Shown: positions 35,584 through 45,344, counted from the first letter of the stretch. The stretch is DNA of 64,000 bases from Leptothermofonsia sichuanensis E412 (GCF_019891175.1 NZ_CP072600.1:2852001-2916000), one strand, 5' to 3'. The notes: generated from the sequence alone by a model not told the origin. A program made the numbers and translations.

Positions 35584-36600
35584 GTGACCATTGGACAACA
35601 GGAAAACGCTCGTCTCCGCTGGATTATGCTCAACTCTTCTGAAGCCGTAGTGGATGACGGAGTTGATATTATTCAGGGGTTACAGGAAAATCCTAAAACG
35701 CTTCCCTGTCGGTATTTTTATGACGATCGCGGCTCCCAACTATTTGAGCAAATTACCGATCTGCCAGAGTATTATCCCACCCGAACTGAACAGTCCATTC
35801 TGGCAACCCATGCCCTTGAAATTGCGCAACTCACAGGTTCTTGTGAACTGGTTGAACTGGGTAGTGGCAGCTCTCGTAAAACCCGCATCCTGCTGGAAGC
35901 CTACAACACCGTGCATCAGGAACTGCAATATTGCCCCATTGATGTCAGTGCCGGTATTTTAAAGACCACTGCTCTGGAATTGCTGTGCTCCTATCCCCGA
36001 TTGAAATTGTGTGGACTGGCTGGTACCTATGAACAGGCCCTTGCCCAACTGCCTGCCAGGGAGTTGGAAAATCGAATGCTGATCTTTTTGGGTAGTACCA
36101 TTGGCAACTTAAACACCCAGGAGTGCGATCGCTTTCTCAGCCGAATTCAGCAAGCCCTCAAGCCCGGTGAGTTCTTTCTGCTGGGGGTTGATCTGCAAAA
36201 AGACATCGCCATCGTTGAAGCTGCCTATAACGACGCTCAGGGGATTACGGCTGAATTTAATCTGAACATATTGAATCATCTCAACTGGCGATTTCAGGGA
36301 AATTTCAATCTGCATCAGTTTGAACACCGGGCATTCTACAATCCGATTGAACATCAGATTGAAATGCATCTTCGTAGCCTGGAACCCCAGATCGCAAAGT
36401 TAGAGGCCCTTGATTTTCAGGTTGCTTTTGATGCGGGGGAAACCATCCACACGGAAATCTCTCGCAAGTTCCACCTGCCCACCCTGCTGGAACTGCTGGA
36501 AGCCCATGCGCTCAAACCGCTGCAAACCTGGACCGACCCCAATGCCTGGTTTGGTCTGATTCTATGCCAGCGCCAATGTGTCGGGGTTGAGTGTCCTTAG
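35584..36600 (+). CDS. egtD: EgtD-like L-histidine N-alpha-methyltransferase
   Basis: A 338-residue SAM-dependent methyltransferase of the EgtD family, which trimethylates histidine to hercynine in ergothioneine synthesis. Family landmarks: DDRGSQLFEQITDLPEYYPT, the SAM loop VELGSGSSRKT, LGSTIGNL, and the C-terminal FDAGETIHTEISRKF that contacts the histidine. GTG start with AAGGAG ten bases upstream. No egtB sulfoxide synthase gene is in the window, so the pathway partner must be elsewhere if the call is right. Confidence 0.88.
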   Translation: MTIGQQENARLRWIMLNSSEAVVDDGVDIIQGLQENPKTLPCRYFYDDRGSQLFEQITDLPEYYPTRTEQSILATHALEIAQLTGSCELVELGSGSSRKTRILLEAYNTVHQELQYCPIDVSAGILKTTALELLCSYPRLKLCGLAGTYEQALAQLPARELENRMLIFLGSTIGNLNTQECDRFLSRIQQALKPGEFFLLGVDLQKDIAIVEAAYNDAQGITAEFNLNILNHLNWRFQGNFNLHQFEHRAFYNPIEHQIEMHLRSLEPQIAKLEALDFQVAFDAGETIHTEISRKFHLPTLLELLEAHALKPLQTWTDPNAWFGLILCQRQCVGVECP

Positions 36601-36668
36601 AGGGCAGAGGGTAGAATGCAGACAGATCTCCGTCTCTGTAAAGAGATTACGGAGTAGATCCAATTGCC

Positions 36669-37529
36669 TTACTGCTCTAACCAGGTCATCAGATCTGAAA
36701 CTTGAGAGAAGTTGAGTAAGGCGACTGCCAGGGCTTCCAGTTGGGGTAGATCTAGAGTGGAAACGCGGGTTTTCAACTCATCCGGCAACGCCCCCACACG
36801 CCGTTCCAGCAGTAGCAACACCAGCGCTAACTCGCCTTCCTGTCTGCCTTCCTGTCTGCCTTCCTGTCTGCCCTCTTGAAGAATTTCCTGGTAAATCACT
36901 GACTCTCGCATGATTCCCTCCACAAAGACCTGTCGAATCAACTGCCTGTCAAACTTCAACCCTGCCAGGAGTTGAACATAGCCAGAGACTTCCTGACGCT
37001 GTTGGACTGATTCTATCTCACTCACCGTCTGTGCAACCCGTTGTAACAACTGGATTGGATCAGAAGCTGCTGTCAGAGAAGCAAATGGCAACAGGGCAGC
37101 ATCCTTAAGAAAAATCTCGGGGTCTTGCTCCCACAGTCTCAAGACTTGATACACATGGTGAGTCGATTCAAGCGTGAACGTTGTTTCAATCTCGCTCAGG
37201 TCGGATGGCGGTAATAGAAGAACTACGATTTGGGTCACGGGTAGGCGATAGAGACGATGCAATCTGACCCAGTAATCCAACATTCTAAGAGGAAGTGGGG
37301 GATCGGATTCAAGGCGAGTCTGAAATTCCAGATGCACAATCCGCTGATCGGTTTGTAACAGGGTGATGGAATCAGCCCGGATTGGTTTAATACTCAACTC
37401 AGTTTTGAGGACAGTCACCGAGGCAGGGGTTTCGCCCAAAAGCCAGTTTATGAAGCGATCAGGATACTTTTCCGACAGTAGCTTGCAGAGGTTGTCGAAG
37501 AACATGGGTAAAAGGAACTGCAATGACAT
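36669..37529 (-). CDS. Rpn-family PD-(D/E)XK nuclease-like / DUF4351-type protein
   Basis: A 286-residue protein. The first 120 residues carry a PD-(D/E)XK-like core, with ADSITLLQ and then HLEFQTRLE (E-x-Q form). The rest is helical. Three GRQE units near residue 225 come from a 12-bp tandem repeat (36836-36880). Proteins of this group are very common in cyanobacteria, often in many copies, and relate to recombination-promoting nucleases. Whether this copy cuts DNA is unknown. Confidence 0.75.
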   Translation of the reverse strand: MSLQFLLPMFFDNLCKLLSEKYPDRFINWLLGETPASVTVLKTELSIKPIRADSITLLQTDQRIVHLEFQTRLESDPPLPLRMLDYWVRLHRLYRLPVTQIVVLLLPPSDLSEIETTFTLESTHHVYQVLRLWEQDPEIFLKDAALLPFASLTAASDPIQLLQRVAQTVSEIESVQQRQEVSGYVQLLAGLKFDRQLIRQVFVEGIMRESVIYQEILQEGRQEGRQEGRQEGELALVLLLLERRVGALPDELKTRVSTLDLPQLEALAVALLNFSQVSDLMTWLEQ

Positions 37530-37533
37530 TATC

Positions 37534-37573
37534 TTAGTACGTCTGAATGCTTATTAGTACGTCTGAACGCTTA
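37534..37573 (+). repeat. 20-bp tandem duplication
   Basis: TTAGTACGTCTGAATGCTTA followed directly by the same sequence with one change (T to C). It lies just upstream of the Rpn-like gene's start codon. Confidence 0.8.
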
Positions 37574-37608
37574 GGGGATAATACTGATAAGGACGTTGTC
37601 AAAGCCCT

Positions 37609-37720
37609 CCATAAGGCACGAAGGGGCACAAAGTTTCTCAGTGCGCTTGGTGTCTTTGTGGTTCAACCTGAATTGTGGTTCAACCTGAAACTGGTGGGTT
37701 ATTTTCGCCAACCTGCACTA
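37609..37720 (-). repeat. dispersed repeat (CACAAAGACACCAAG), copy 2
   Basis: The reverse complement matches 12934-13029. Inside it a perfect 17-bp tandem duplication (TTGTGGTTCAACCTGAA at 37656-37672 and 37673-37689) makes it longer than copy 1. Confidence 0.85.
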
Positions 37721-38014
37721 TCAGTTCTGATGGCACTATCAAGATTTGGAATCTCAATGGACGGGAACTCAAAAGCTGGCAGGGCCATTACTTTAAAGGG
37801 GCATAGTGATAGCGTGAACAGTGTAAAATTCAGCCCCAATGGCACAACAGTTATCTCTGCCAGTGCAGACAAAACGGTGAAATTCTGGAATGCTGAAACG
37901 CTGAGTTTTGATCAGCTTGTCGTGCAAGGTTGCTGCTGGATACAAAATTATCTGAAATTCAATCCCGATGTGAAGGAGAGCGATCGCCACTTATGCGATG
38001 GAGTCAAAGATTAG
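37721..38014 (+). pseudogene. WD40-repeat protein, C-terminal remnant
   Basis: One frame near 37722-37785 encodes a WD40 blade (SSDGTIKIWNLNGRELKSW). A second frame then continues with GHSDSVNSVKFSPNG and ASADKTVKFWN to a typical cyanobacterial WD40 C-terminus (QLVVQGCCWIQNYL). So only about two blades remain, split by a frameshift, and the upstream boundary is exactly the end of a dispersed repeat. The N-terminal bulk of the protein is gone. Confidence 0.7.
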
Positions 38015-38382
38015 CGCGATCGCTACATTATTCCGACTACTTCCACCCAGTAGAACCTGAAATAGGATTGTTAGTGCTAAAGCTTCTTGCCTGAAACAAG
38101 TTTCCTTCCTCCGGTGCCCTGCAAAATCGATCAAACTCATTGGCTGAAACCAACCCTGATTGAAGAGAATGTTAAAAATTCGGGCACTTGAGAGAAGTTA
38201 AGTCAGGCAACTGGCGATGGTTCAAGCCAGGTAAACCGGGTGTTAGAATACGAGCATTCGTGTCTGGTAGTCTGTCAAACAGGTTTTGAAGGATTACAAA
38301 CCCTTCAAAACCCTGTACATTGGTCTTTCTGGGCTTAGATTACCAGAGAGCATTCCTTGGGTGAACCATTAAGGGCTGGCTT
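38015..38382. other. intergenic region without recognised features
   Basis: 368 bp. It contains GAAGTTAAGTCAGGCAACTGG-type words that resemble the 3' end of the Rpn-like gene (37-bp scale), and short AACCCTTCAAAACC repeats. No gene is supported. Confidence 0.4.
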
Positions 38383-39168
38383 ATGTCTGTCATCAGGCAA
38401 CCGATTGAGCAGGTCGATCCGCCGCGATCGCCCAGAGAAACCCTGCCCACCATGTATGACCTGCCTAGCGAAGATCCGGAGGAACCCGGTTTGCCCGACG
38501 AGTTTCACCTGTGGCAGGCAGAGTTGTGCAGCGCAACTTTCCGCCCGCCAACCTTCTCCCCCGAACAGGTGTTTGTTGCCAGTGACCTGAACCTGTACTA
38601 TGACCCGACCCATACAGGCTGGTATAAGCGACCCGATTGGTTTGCCGTCGTAGGAGTACCCCGGCTTTACGAAGAACGGGACCTGCGATTGAGTTATGTG
38701 ATCTGGCAGGAAGGGGTACGTCCAATTGTGGCGATCGAGTTTCTCTCACCCGGTACCCGTGATGAAGACCTGGGGCAACGGCAACCGCGTGGACCACAGC
38801 CCACAAAATGGCAGGTCTATGAGCAGGTGTTAGGGATTCCCTATTACATCGTGTTCGATCGCTACAACGATGAGTTGCAGGCATTTCAGTTAGCAGGCAA
38901 TCAGTACCAGCCACAAGTGCTGACTAACTCCAGAATTTGGCTACCAAGTCTGGAACTTGGGCTGGGCTTATGGCAGGGCGAGTTTCGAGGGCTAAATCGG
39001 TTGTGGTTACGCTGGTTTGACAGCAACGGAAATTGGATTCCCCTGGAAGCCGAACTGGAACGACAACGAGCAGAGCAGGAACGACAACGAGCAGAGCAGG
39101 AACGACAACGAGCAGAACGGCTGGCAGAGCGATTGCGCCAGGCAGGAATTGATCCGAATGAGATATAG
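38383..39168 (+). CDS. Uma2-family (DUF820) putative endonuclease
   Basis: A 261-residue protein. The DUF820 fold covers about 30-200, with the PD-(D/E)XK-type residues in RPDWFAVVG and VAIEFLSPGTRDEDLG. The C-terminal 40 residues are a charged coiled coil with three ERQRAEQ units encoded by a 21-bp tandem repeat, and the end RLRQAGIDPNEI is typical. This family is amplified in cyanobacteria and probably linked to mobile DNA, but its role is unknown. Confidence 0.85.
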   Translation: MSVIRQPIEQVDPPRSPRETLPTMYDLPSEDPEEPGLPDEFHLWQAELCSATFRPPTFSPEQVFVASDLNLYYDPTHTGWYKRPDWFAVVGVPRLYEERDLRLSYVIWQEGVRPIVAIEFLSPGTRDEDLGQRQPRGPQPTKWQVYEQVLGIPYYIVFDRYNDELQAFQLAGNQYQPQVLTNSRIWLPSLELGLGLWQGEFRGLNRLWLRWFDSNGNWIPLEAELERQRAEQERQRAEQERQRAERLAERLRQAGIDPNEI

Positions 39169-39369
39169 TCAACTACAGGCTATACCGTTTCCTTTCCCGG
39201 TAAGGTACATTTCATCATCCTGACTCAAGGAATCTACGGCTATCCGTGTACCTGAGGGATTTGCAACTAAATTTTGCAACTAAATAACGTCCCTACCTGT
39301 ATAGGATGGATAAAGTCAAATCAAAACGGGTGCGGTATTTTTAACAACCCCCACTGGGGATCTGGAGAT

Positions 39370-40488
39370 TCAGGCATCCTCTAAAAACGATATCTTTCTA
39401 TCCAGAACACCACTTTCAGCCGCCAGTTGATCTTTTAAGTTTACAGGTGCCACCACGCCATACTCTGTGATGATACCTGTAATCAGATCGGCAGGGGTCA
39501 CATCAAAGGCAGGATTGTAGAAATCGGCACCCGCAGGGCAGAGTAAGGTTTCACCGACTTTGTAAATTTCACCCGGATGGCGTTCTTCAATGGGAATCTG
39601 GCTACCGTTTGAAATCTCAAAGTCAATGGTTGAAAGGGGGGCAGCCACAAAGAAGGGAATATGGTGCGCTCTGGCAACCAGCGCCAGACTATAGGTGCCA
39701 ATTTTGTTGGCAGTATCCCCGTTGGCGGCAATGCGATCGGCTCCCACCACTACCACATCAATCATTCCTTGCTGCATGCAATGAGCCGCCATGTTGTCTG
39801 TAATCACAGTGACCGGAATCCCCTCCTGAACACATTCCCAGGCAGTTAGCTTGGCTCCTTGCAAGCGAGGACGAGTTTCATCAGCAAAAACTCGCTCTAG
39901 ACGACCGGCATTCCAGGCAGAACGAACAACCCCCAGAGCCGTCCCATAGCCAGCCGTTGCCAGTGCCCCCGCGTTACAGTGGGTGAGAATTCGGAGTTGT
40001 TCGGGGTTGGAGGGCAGGGCGGCTAATCCATAATCGCCAATCTGCTGACAGGTGCGTAAATCATCCGCATTGATAGTTTTAGCCATTTCCAGCAGAGTGG
40101 CTTTCAAGTGCTCAACGGATCCCAGGGTGCGCTGGGCAGTTTTCAGCATTCGGTCGATCGCCCAAAACAGGTTCACCGCCGTTGGACGAGTTGCTCGCAG
40201 TCGCCGTGCCACCTGTTCCAGTTGGGTCAAAAATTCACTGCGATCAGTCGTTTTAATTTCTCTTGCTCCCAGGTACATTCCATAGGCAGCCGCCACCCCG
40301 ATCGCCGGAGCACCTCGGACAATCATCGTTTCAATCGCCCAGGCCATATCTTCATAGCGATGGATATCAACCACAGCATATTCATTGGGCAGGCGGGTCT
40401 GGTCTATCAACAGAACACGTCCATGCAGCGTGTCCACTGAAGACTCATCATTCCAGATAACCGGATAAACTTGGTTTGGTGGAGCCAT
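39370..40488 (-). CDS. mtnA: S-methyl-5-thioribose-1-phosphate isomerase
   Basis: A 372-residue enzyme of the methionine salvage pathway, converting methylthioribose 1-phosphate to the ribulose form. The catalytic Cys and Asp are seen in [19 protein letters not shown] and [32 protein letters not shown] lies in the N-terminal half. Length is normal. No other salvage gene is adjacent. It is divergent from deoC. Confidence 0.95.
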   Translation of the reverse strand: MAPPNQVYPVIWNDESSVDTLHGRVLLIDQTRLPNEYAVVDIHRYEDMAWAIETMIVRGAPAIGVAAAYGMYLGAREIKTTDRSEFLTQLEQVARRLRATRPTAVNLFWAIDRMLKTAQRTLGSVEHLKATLLEMAKTINADDLRTCQQIGDYGLAALPSNPEQLRILTHCNAGALATAGYGTALGVVRSAWNAGRLERVFADETRPRLQGAKLTAWECVQEGIPVTVITDNMAAHCMQQGMIDVVVVGADRIAANGDTANKIGTYSLALVARAHHIPFFVAAPLSTIDFEISNGSQIPIEERHPGEIYKVGETLLCPAGADFYNPAFDVTPADLITGIITEYGVVAPVNLKDQLAAESGVLDRKISFLEDA

Positions 40489-40685
40489 AATAAGGAATTA
40501 GCTTAATGCTTTAAAACTCAAGCGTTCCATTCCAGGTTACAACTACACGTTACAACTATTTGAGAATTTCTTTTATAGGTTCAGGCATGGGAGTCGGGTA
40601 GTCGTTATTGGTTCTGTAACCCATGCCTGGTAACCTATACCTGGATCTTTTCATACGCTTCTCCCCATTCTCCCTCTTTCATCCA

Positions 40686-41381
40686 ATGGCAGAACCCCAT
40701 GCAGAAATTGATATTGCTCCTTTTATTGACCACGCGCTTCTCGCCCCAACCGCAACGCCGGAACAATTAGAGCAATGGTGTGCTGATGCAGACCACTATG
40801 GCTTCGCCGCTGTTTGTATTCACCCTGCTTACGTCAAGTTGGCTGCCAACCTGCTCCACGGCAGACGCCCACAAGTCTGTGCAGTCATCGGCTTTCCCTA
40901 TGGCGCAACCACTTCCGCTGTAAAGCTTTACGAGGCACAGGAGGCTGTAGAAAACGGTGCGACAGAACTTGATGTCGTGATTAACCTGGGCTGGTTGAAA
41001 GCAGGCAAAGCGGATGAGGTTTATCGAGAAATTGCGGAAATTCGTGAAGAAACGGGACAAGTGGTCAAAACCATTTTGGAAATGGCGCTGCTCACCGAGG
41101 CTGAAAAACGTCTGGCAGCAGAACTCTGTATGGATGCTGGAGCCGCTTTTCTCAAAACCAGCACGGGCTTATATGGAGGGGCCACAGTTGCTGATGTCCG
41201 TCTTTTGAAGGAAATCACTAAAGATCGGGTAGGCATCAAAGCATCAGGGGGTATCCGCACGCTAGAGCAAGCCATTGATCTGATTGTTGCCGGAGCAACC
41301 CGTTTGGGCACTTCCCGCAGTGTTGAACTCATGCATCAGGGCAGGAGGCAGAAGAACATAGAGGAAGGGGGCAACTATTAG
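40686..41381 (+). CDS. deoC: deoxyribose-phosphate aldolase
   Basis: A 231-residue TIM-barrel class I aldolase splitting deoxyribose 5-phosphate to glyceraldehyde 3-phosphate and acetaldehyde. The Schiff-base lysine is in [15 protein letters not shown], the second lysine in [10 protein letters not shown], and the Asp in [10 protein letters not shown] use ATG 40686; the frame extends 21 codons upstream to 40623, but that part is unlike the family. The last dozen residues ([12 protein letters not shown]) are a non-conserved tail. Confidence 0.94.
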   Translation: MAEPHAEIDIAPFIDHALLAPTATPEQLEQWCADADHYGFAAVCIHPAYVKLAANLLHGRRPQVCAVIGFPYGATTSAVKLYEAQEAVENGATELDVVINLGWLKAGKADEVYREIAEIREETGQVVKTILEMALLTEAEKRLAAELCMDAGAAFLKTSTGLYGGATVADVRLLKEITKDRVGIKASGGIRTLEQAIDLIVAGATRLGTSRSVELMHQGRRQKNIEEGGNY

Positions 41382-41620
41382 CCTGGTGGATTTCAACCGT
41401 GCCTGAACCTGAAAGACTTTTTCAGGAAAATCTCATACTTATCGAATTCTCTTTTCAGGCTCCTATCATTCCACCCCAGGTTTCTCCATGAATAATTGAC
41501 TGGTATCTGCAGGATCGCTTGCAGCAGGACCCCGGTTGGGTTGTGCACACTACCTTATGCCATCATGACCTGCGCTATCGCCTCTGCTCCTTACTAACAA
41601 TATTCAAGGATCTTCCAATC

Positions 41621-42148
41621 ATGAGAATCCGCAATTTCTTTATCCTGGGATTTGTCTCAACCTTAGCATTGGGCTGTGCCAGGGAATTGCCTGCGACTCA
41701 GGCGACTGCCAGTCCTCTCGCTGAAAGTCCCACAACAGTTACCCGCTCAACCCCAGAAGCCCATTCTGCTAACCAGTCAGCCAAACAAAATAAGGCTCTC
41801 ATGGGTAGCTTTGTGTCTGGGGAACACCCAACGACGGGAACTGTTCGGGTTGTGACGAAGAATGGCAAAACGTTTGTTGAACTTGATCAGGGGTTTAAGA
41901 CATTTGATATGGGACCCGATTTAGTTGTTGCTTTGCATCGTTCTAACAATGTGATTGCTTCGACAAAACCACCTGCCTATTCCCTGAAAGAGGGGGATTA
42001 CGTCGTGATTGCCCCCCTGCAAAAATTCAACGGTGCTCAGAGCTATGAAGTGCCTGAAACCATTAACCTTGTTAACTACAAGTCTGTCGTCATCTGGTGT
42101 CGTAAGTTTAACGCTACCTTTGGTGCAGCCTCTTTAGGTAAGAATTAA
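41621..42148 (+). CDS. DM13-domain lipoprotein
   Basis: A 175-residue protein. The signal ends in a lipobox (STLALGC), so it is probably a lipoprotein. A Thr/Ser/Ala linker is followed by a DM13 domain: GSFVSGEHPTTGTVRVV, DMGPDLVVALH, and YVVIAPLQKFNGAQSYEVP. VVIWCRKF carries the conserved Cys. DM13 domains are thought to bind redox cofactors or metals in extracytoplasmic electron transfer; no partner is adjacent. The start is the ATG at 41621, because it opens the signal peptide. Confidence 0.85.
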   Translation: MRIRNFFILGFVSTLALGCARELPATQATASPLAESPTTVTRSTPEAHSANQSAKQNKALMGSFVSGEHPTTGTVRVVTKNGKTFVELDQGFKTFDMGPDLVVALHRSNNVIASTKPPAYSLKEGDYVVIAPLQKFNGAQSYEVPETINLVNYKSVVIWCRKFNATFGAASLGKN

Positions 42149-42218
42149 GTGACTGATGGGAGGATGCTGCCTCTTTTGCAATTTATTGGAGGCAGTACCC
42201 CTTGAGCCTTACATTATC

Positions 42219-43232
42219 TCAATTTTCCATCAAACGGACGATCGCCCCATCCAGCAGTTCCATGCCTTGATGCACATTTTCAATGGTGCTGAGTTGGCCC
42301 CGGAGTTCAGCGGCTCCCATAAAACCTTTCGAGTACCAGGTCATATGTTTGCGGGCCTGACGAACACCGCGATCGCCCTTATATTCCCACAGCATCCACA
42401 AATGCTCACGAGCACACTGCAACCGCTCAACCGCAGTCGGTAAAGGCTTGCTTTCACCCGTCTTCAAAAAGTGATCTACCTCACCCACCAGAAAGGGATA
42501 GCCGAGAGTACCGCGCGAACACATGACGCCATCTGCCCCCGTCATCTCCAGGCACTTAACAGCCGCTTCTACAGAGAAAATATCCCCATTGGCAATCACC
42601 GGGATGGACAAAACCTGCTTCACCCGCCCAATCCATTCCCATCTGGCAGAACCGTTATATCCCTGGGCACGGGTACGCCCATGCACCGTAATCATCTGCG
42701 CTCCGGCATCTTCCATCCGTCGGGCGAAATCCAGAATATTGATTTCCTTATCTGTCCAGCCAATTCGGGTTTTGACAGTCACGGGCACAGGCACCGCTTT
42801 GACCACCGCCCGGACGATCGCCGCCGCCGTCTCCGGCTCCCTCAATAAAGATGAACCCCCTCCATTCCTGGTAATCTTGTTTACTGGACAGCCCATATTG
42901 ATATCTACGGTATCTGCCCCTTCATCCACTGCCATCTGTGCCGCTTCGGCTAAAAAGTCTGGGCGGCAGTCAAACAACTGAATACTGATAGGACGCTCAT
43001 TGGGGTCAACGTCCATAATTTGAGGCAGTTGCCTGACATAGTGCAACCCCGTTGCATTGACCATCTCCGTATACATCATGGAATCGGGCGCATACCGCCG
43101 CACCAACCGCCGAAACACCAGATCAGTCACTCCCGATAAAGGCGACTGGAACACCCGGCTTTTGACTTCAAAGTTGCCAATTTTCAGCGGCTTCGAGAGC
43201 CGATCCTGTAAAGCAGGAGATAGCGTAACCAT
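42219..43232 (-). CDS. dusB: tRNA-dihydrouridine synthase (DusB/NifR3 type)
   Basis: A 337-residue FMN enzyme that reduces uridines in tRNA D-loops. SPLSGVTDLVFRRLVRRY at the start, the active-site Cys in NMGCPVNKITRNGGG, and HGRTRAQGYNGSARWEWI identify the family. GVMCSRGTLGYPFL completes the phosphate-binding end. The frame is open to 43247; I use ATG 43232 (VTLSPALQDRL). The Dus subtype cannot be fixed by eye. It is convergent with the DM13 gene. Confidence 0.9.
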   Translation of the reverse strand: MVTLSPALQDRLSKPLKIGNFEVKSRVFQSPLSGVTDLVFRRLVRRYAPDSMMYTEMVNATGLHYVRQLPQIMDVDPNERPISIQLFDCRPDFLAEAAQMAVDEGADTVDINMGCPVNKITRNGGGSSLLREPETAAAIVRAVVKAVPVPVTVKTRIGWTDKEINILDFARRMEDAGAQMITVHGRTRAQGYNGSARWEWIGRVKQVLSIPVIANGDIFSVEAAVKCLEMTGADGVMCSRGTLGYPFLVGEVDHFLKTGESKPLPTAVERLQCAREHLWMLWEYKGDRGVRQARKHMTWYSKGFMGAAELRGQLSTIENVHQGMELLDGAIVRLMEN

Positions 43233-43281
43233 AAAAAGCCCAAACAACAGCCCAGTCTCTCATTTTATAAAAAAGGGAGTG

Positions 43282-43355
43282 GTGCTGAATAGCCGCATGA
43301 ATGGAAACAACGTTTCAATTTATACAACGTTCAATTCATACCCAAAATCAGCAAC
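43282..43355 (+). repeat. MITE-like palindromic repeat, family B (copy 3)
   Basis: From GTGCTGAATAGCCGCATGAA to AAAATCAGCAAC, with internal GAAACAACGTTTC. It belongs with copies 4 and 5 to a diverged subgroup containing ATTCATACCC. Confidence 0.7.
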
Positions 43356-43502
43356 GCCAAAAGGAGGAGGAAGAGGGGAGATAGCGATTTCCAGGCAGCG
43401 AGAATCTGGAGGGGGTGGCTCTGGGCATGACACAATAGAAGCAGATTCAGTTCTAATTTTCATTTGGGTTTGCTGCACCCAATCCCCTATCCAAAATTCA
43501 CC

Positions 43503-43760
43503 ATGCCTGACCCTCGCCTGTACGAAAGTGACACCTATGTTTTGCTGGAGCCAGGACTGGCGGAACAGTTCCTCTCAACCGAAGAGATGCTGGAAAAGCT
43601 GCAAACCATTCTGGAAAAGCGACAGGATGATTTGCCCAGGGATTTGCAGAAATTTTCTTTGGTACAAGACCAGGCAAGATACCTGCTGGAAACGTCCTGC
43701 GAATTAGATATGGAACCAGGGCAGTTTCTTCAGTGGTATGTGGTCAGGCTGGAGAAATAG
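43503..43760 (+). CDS. CRR7-like small protein (NDH-1 assembly)
   Basis: An 85-residue soluble protein. The pattern DPRLYESDTYVLLEPG, then MLEKLQTILEKRQDDLPRDL, and ending PGQFLQWYVVRLEK is that of cyanobacterial proteins related to plant CHLORORESPIRATORY REDUCTION 7. In plants CRR7 helps build the membrane-peripheral part of the plastid NDH complex. The assignment is from memory of the family. ATG 43503 is used; a longer frame to 43464 adds non-conserved residues. Confidence 0.7.
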   Translation: MPDPRLYESDTYVLLEPGLAEQFLSTEEMLEKLQTILEKRQDDLPRDLQKFSLVQDQARYLLETSCELDMEPGQFLQWYVVRLEK

Positions 43761-43808
43761 AGCGTTGTGCCAGTAAGACCTGGCAGGTCCCGGCTGGGTC
43801 GCTCCCTC

Positions 43809-44432
43809 TTATGCCTCGTTTCCGATCTTAAACATCGAATTCACCAGGCGATCGCCTCCTGCTTTTAGGGCCAGCAGAGAATGAATTATGGCAAATAACA
43901 GTACGGCAGGAACCGTCATGAAGTGAACCACACGCAGCGGAAACCACCCACCAAAGAAGTCTACAATCCAGTAGAACTGGGCAGGTTTGTACATGCCAAT
44001 GCCTGTAAACAGCGCCAATAAGAGAATCGGAATCACAGCAGTATAAACGATCCGGTGCCATGCAAAAATGCGACGCCTGGGGTTACGGCTCATTTGCAAC
44101 GCCTTAATATCGTTTTTACCGATAAAACGATGTTTCCAGCGCTGACTGACCAGCACGTAAATTCCGTACCAGAGCAGATTTAAGGCGAAGAACCACATAG
44201 CCGCAAAGTGCCAGTGCCTCGCACCAGCCAGCCAGCCACCCACTGTAATCAGTAATGGAAAATCATAACCCGCTCGTCCACCAAAAACCGGGTTGGCGTT
44301 GTAAAGCCGCAAGCCACTGGTCAGCATGATAAACAGGCTGATCACATTTACCCAGTGAAAGAGGCGAGCAGGTGTCGCCTGGTGAAAGCGCGCTCTGGTT
44401 GACAGGTCAGGAACGGGAGCCAGATCCACCAT
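43809..44432 (-). CDS. membrane cytochrome b (b561/thiosulfate-reductase type) domain protein
   Basis: A 207-residue integral membrane protein with four helices. Candidate haem-ligand histidines lie in RLFHWVNVISLF (helix 1), HWHFAAMWFF (helix 2), and RVVHFMTVP (helix 4 entry). This fits the cytochrome b/b6 domain group, which passes electrons between quinones and periplasmic redox partners. No molybdoenzyme or other partner subunit is next to it, so its partner is unknown. Confidence 0.78.
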   Translation of the reverse strand: MVDLAPVPDLSTRARFHQATPARLFHWVNVISLFIMLTSGLRLYNANPVFGGRAGYDFPLLITVGGWLAGARHWHFAAMWFFALNLLWYGIYVLVSQRWKHRFIGKNDIKALQMSRNPRRRIFAWHRIVYTAVIPILLLALFTGIGMYKPAQFYWIVDFFGGWFPLRVVHFMTVPAVLLFAIIHSLLALKAGGDRLVNSMFKIGNEA

Positions 44433-44513
44433 ATCGTTTTGTAATCATTTGTAAGTTTCCTTAGAGACCTCTTTTCCAGGTGCCGTTCTATCCAGAGTGA
44501 CCCACACCAGACT

Positions 44514-45098
44514 TCACTTCCCTGGATAGCGGCTCTCGTAGCGACCACTGAGGGTCGAACCTGTGTGCCCGGTAGCCAACCACAGAACGGCTCTGGCCCC
44601 GTCCCGAAGTGATTTGGAAAGCGGCTCAGCTTTATACCTGGAAGGAACTGATACCGGCTTCAGGTGAATTCCCCGACTACCAAACACAATCTCACCGATG
44701 ATCTGGGATCGCCGCATGTGGTAGTCCGAAGTAATGAGATAGACACTCTTGATTCCCCTGGCACTAAATCGGTCAACCAGCGTAGTAAAGTTCGTAACCG
44801 TATCTACAGCAGCGTGGTCAATATGCAGTCGGTTCAGTTCGATTCCGGCGTCTGCAAATACAGCCATGGAATACTCTGGATTACTGCCACTGGAAATCCA
44901 AATAGGAAGGTGGGGATGTTGACGGGCAAACTCGGCGGCAAAGTCTTCCCGTTTTGTATCGCCTCCTAACACAAGCATTGCCTGGGGACGCTCAAAATAT
45001 CCTCTAACTTCCCGATAGCCCAGCCAGAGTCCAGGAATCAGAAGTAGCAGGAGGAGCCGCTTTAACTTGACCCATGTCAACCGAATAAACATTGCCAC
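44514..45098 (-). CDS. YdcF/SanA-type DUF218 protein
   Basis: A 194-residue protein with an N-terminal membrane anchor (LLLLLLIPGLWLGYREV). The DUF218 core follows: AMLVLGGDTKREDFAAEFA, then ISSGSNPEY, NFTTLVDRF, and LITSDYHMRR. Family members such as ElyC and SanA affect envelope glycan metabolism. Its role here is inferred only by family. Confidence 0.82.
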   Translation of the reverse strand: MAMFIRLTWVKLKRLLLLLLIPGLWLGYREVRGYFERPQAMLVLGGDTKREDFAAEFARQHPHLPIWISSGSNPEYSMAVFADAGIELNRLHIDHAAVDTVTNFTTLVDRFSARGIKSVYLITSDYHMRRSQIIGEIVFGSRGIHLKPVSVPSRYKAEPLSKSLRDGARAVLWLATGHTGSTLSGRYESRYPGK

Positions 45099-45271
45099 TT
45101 ACTCAGGTAAAGCAAACGGATTAATCATTCAATGCCATCTGTTACTGTAAACCAAGAATATCCTCACAATCCCGTTGACCGTCAGGAAATATTGTTCAGA
45201 AGCGCAATCAATCGACCTAAACTCCCAGCCTTTTGATTAATAGCCTTTTTACTCCCAGGAGCCGCAACACT

Positions 45272-45344
45272 GGTGCAGCTGAAAAACGGGATGAATTGAA
45301 TGTCTTCAATTGATATAACGCTCAGTTCATACCCAAATCAACAA
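45272..45344 (+). repeat. MITE-like palindromic repeat, family B (copy 4)
   Basis: GGTGCAGCTGAAAAACGGGA to CATACCCAAATCAACAATGC; the most diverged copy, with the same spacing of parts as copy 3. Confidence 0.6.

Noticed and set aside
36836-36880. Tandem CTTCCTGTCTGC units, first considered as a CRISPR-like array
   Set aside because: They are 12-bp units without spacers and encode the GRQE repeat of the Rpn-like protein. No CRISPR array was seen anywhere in the window.
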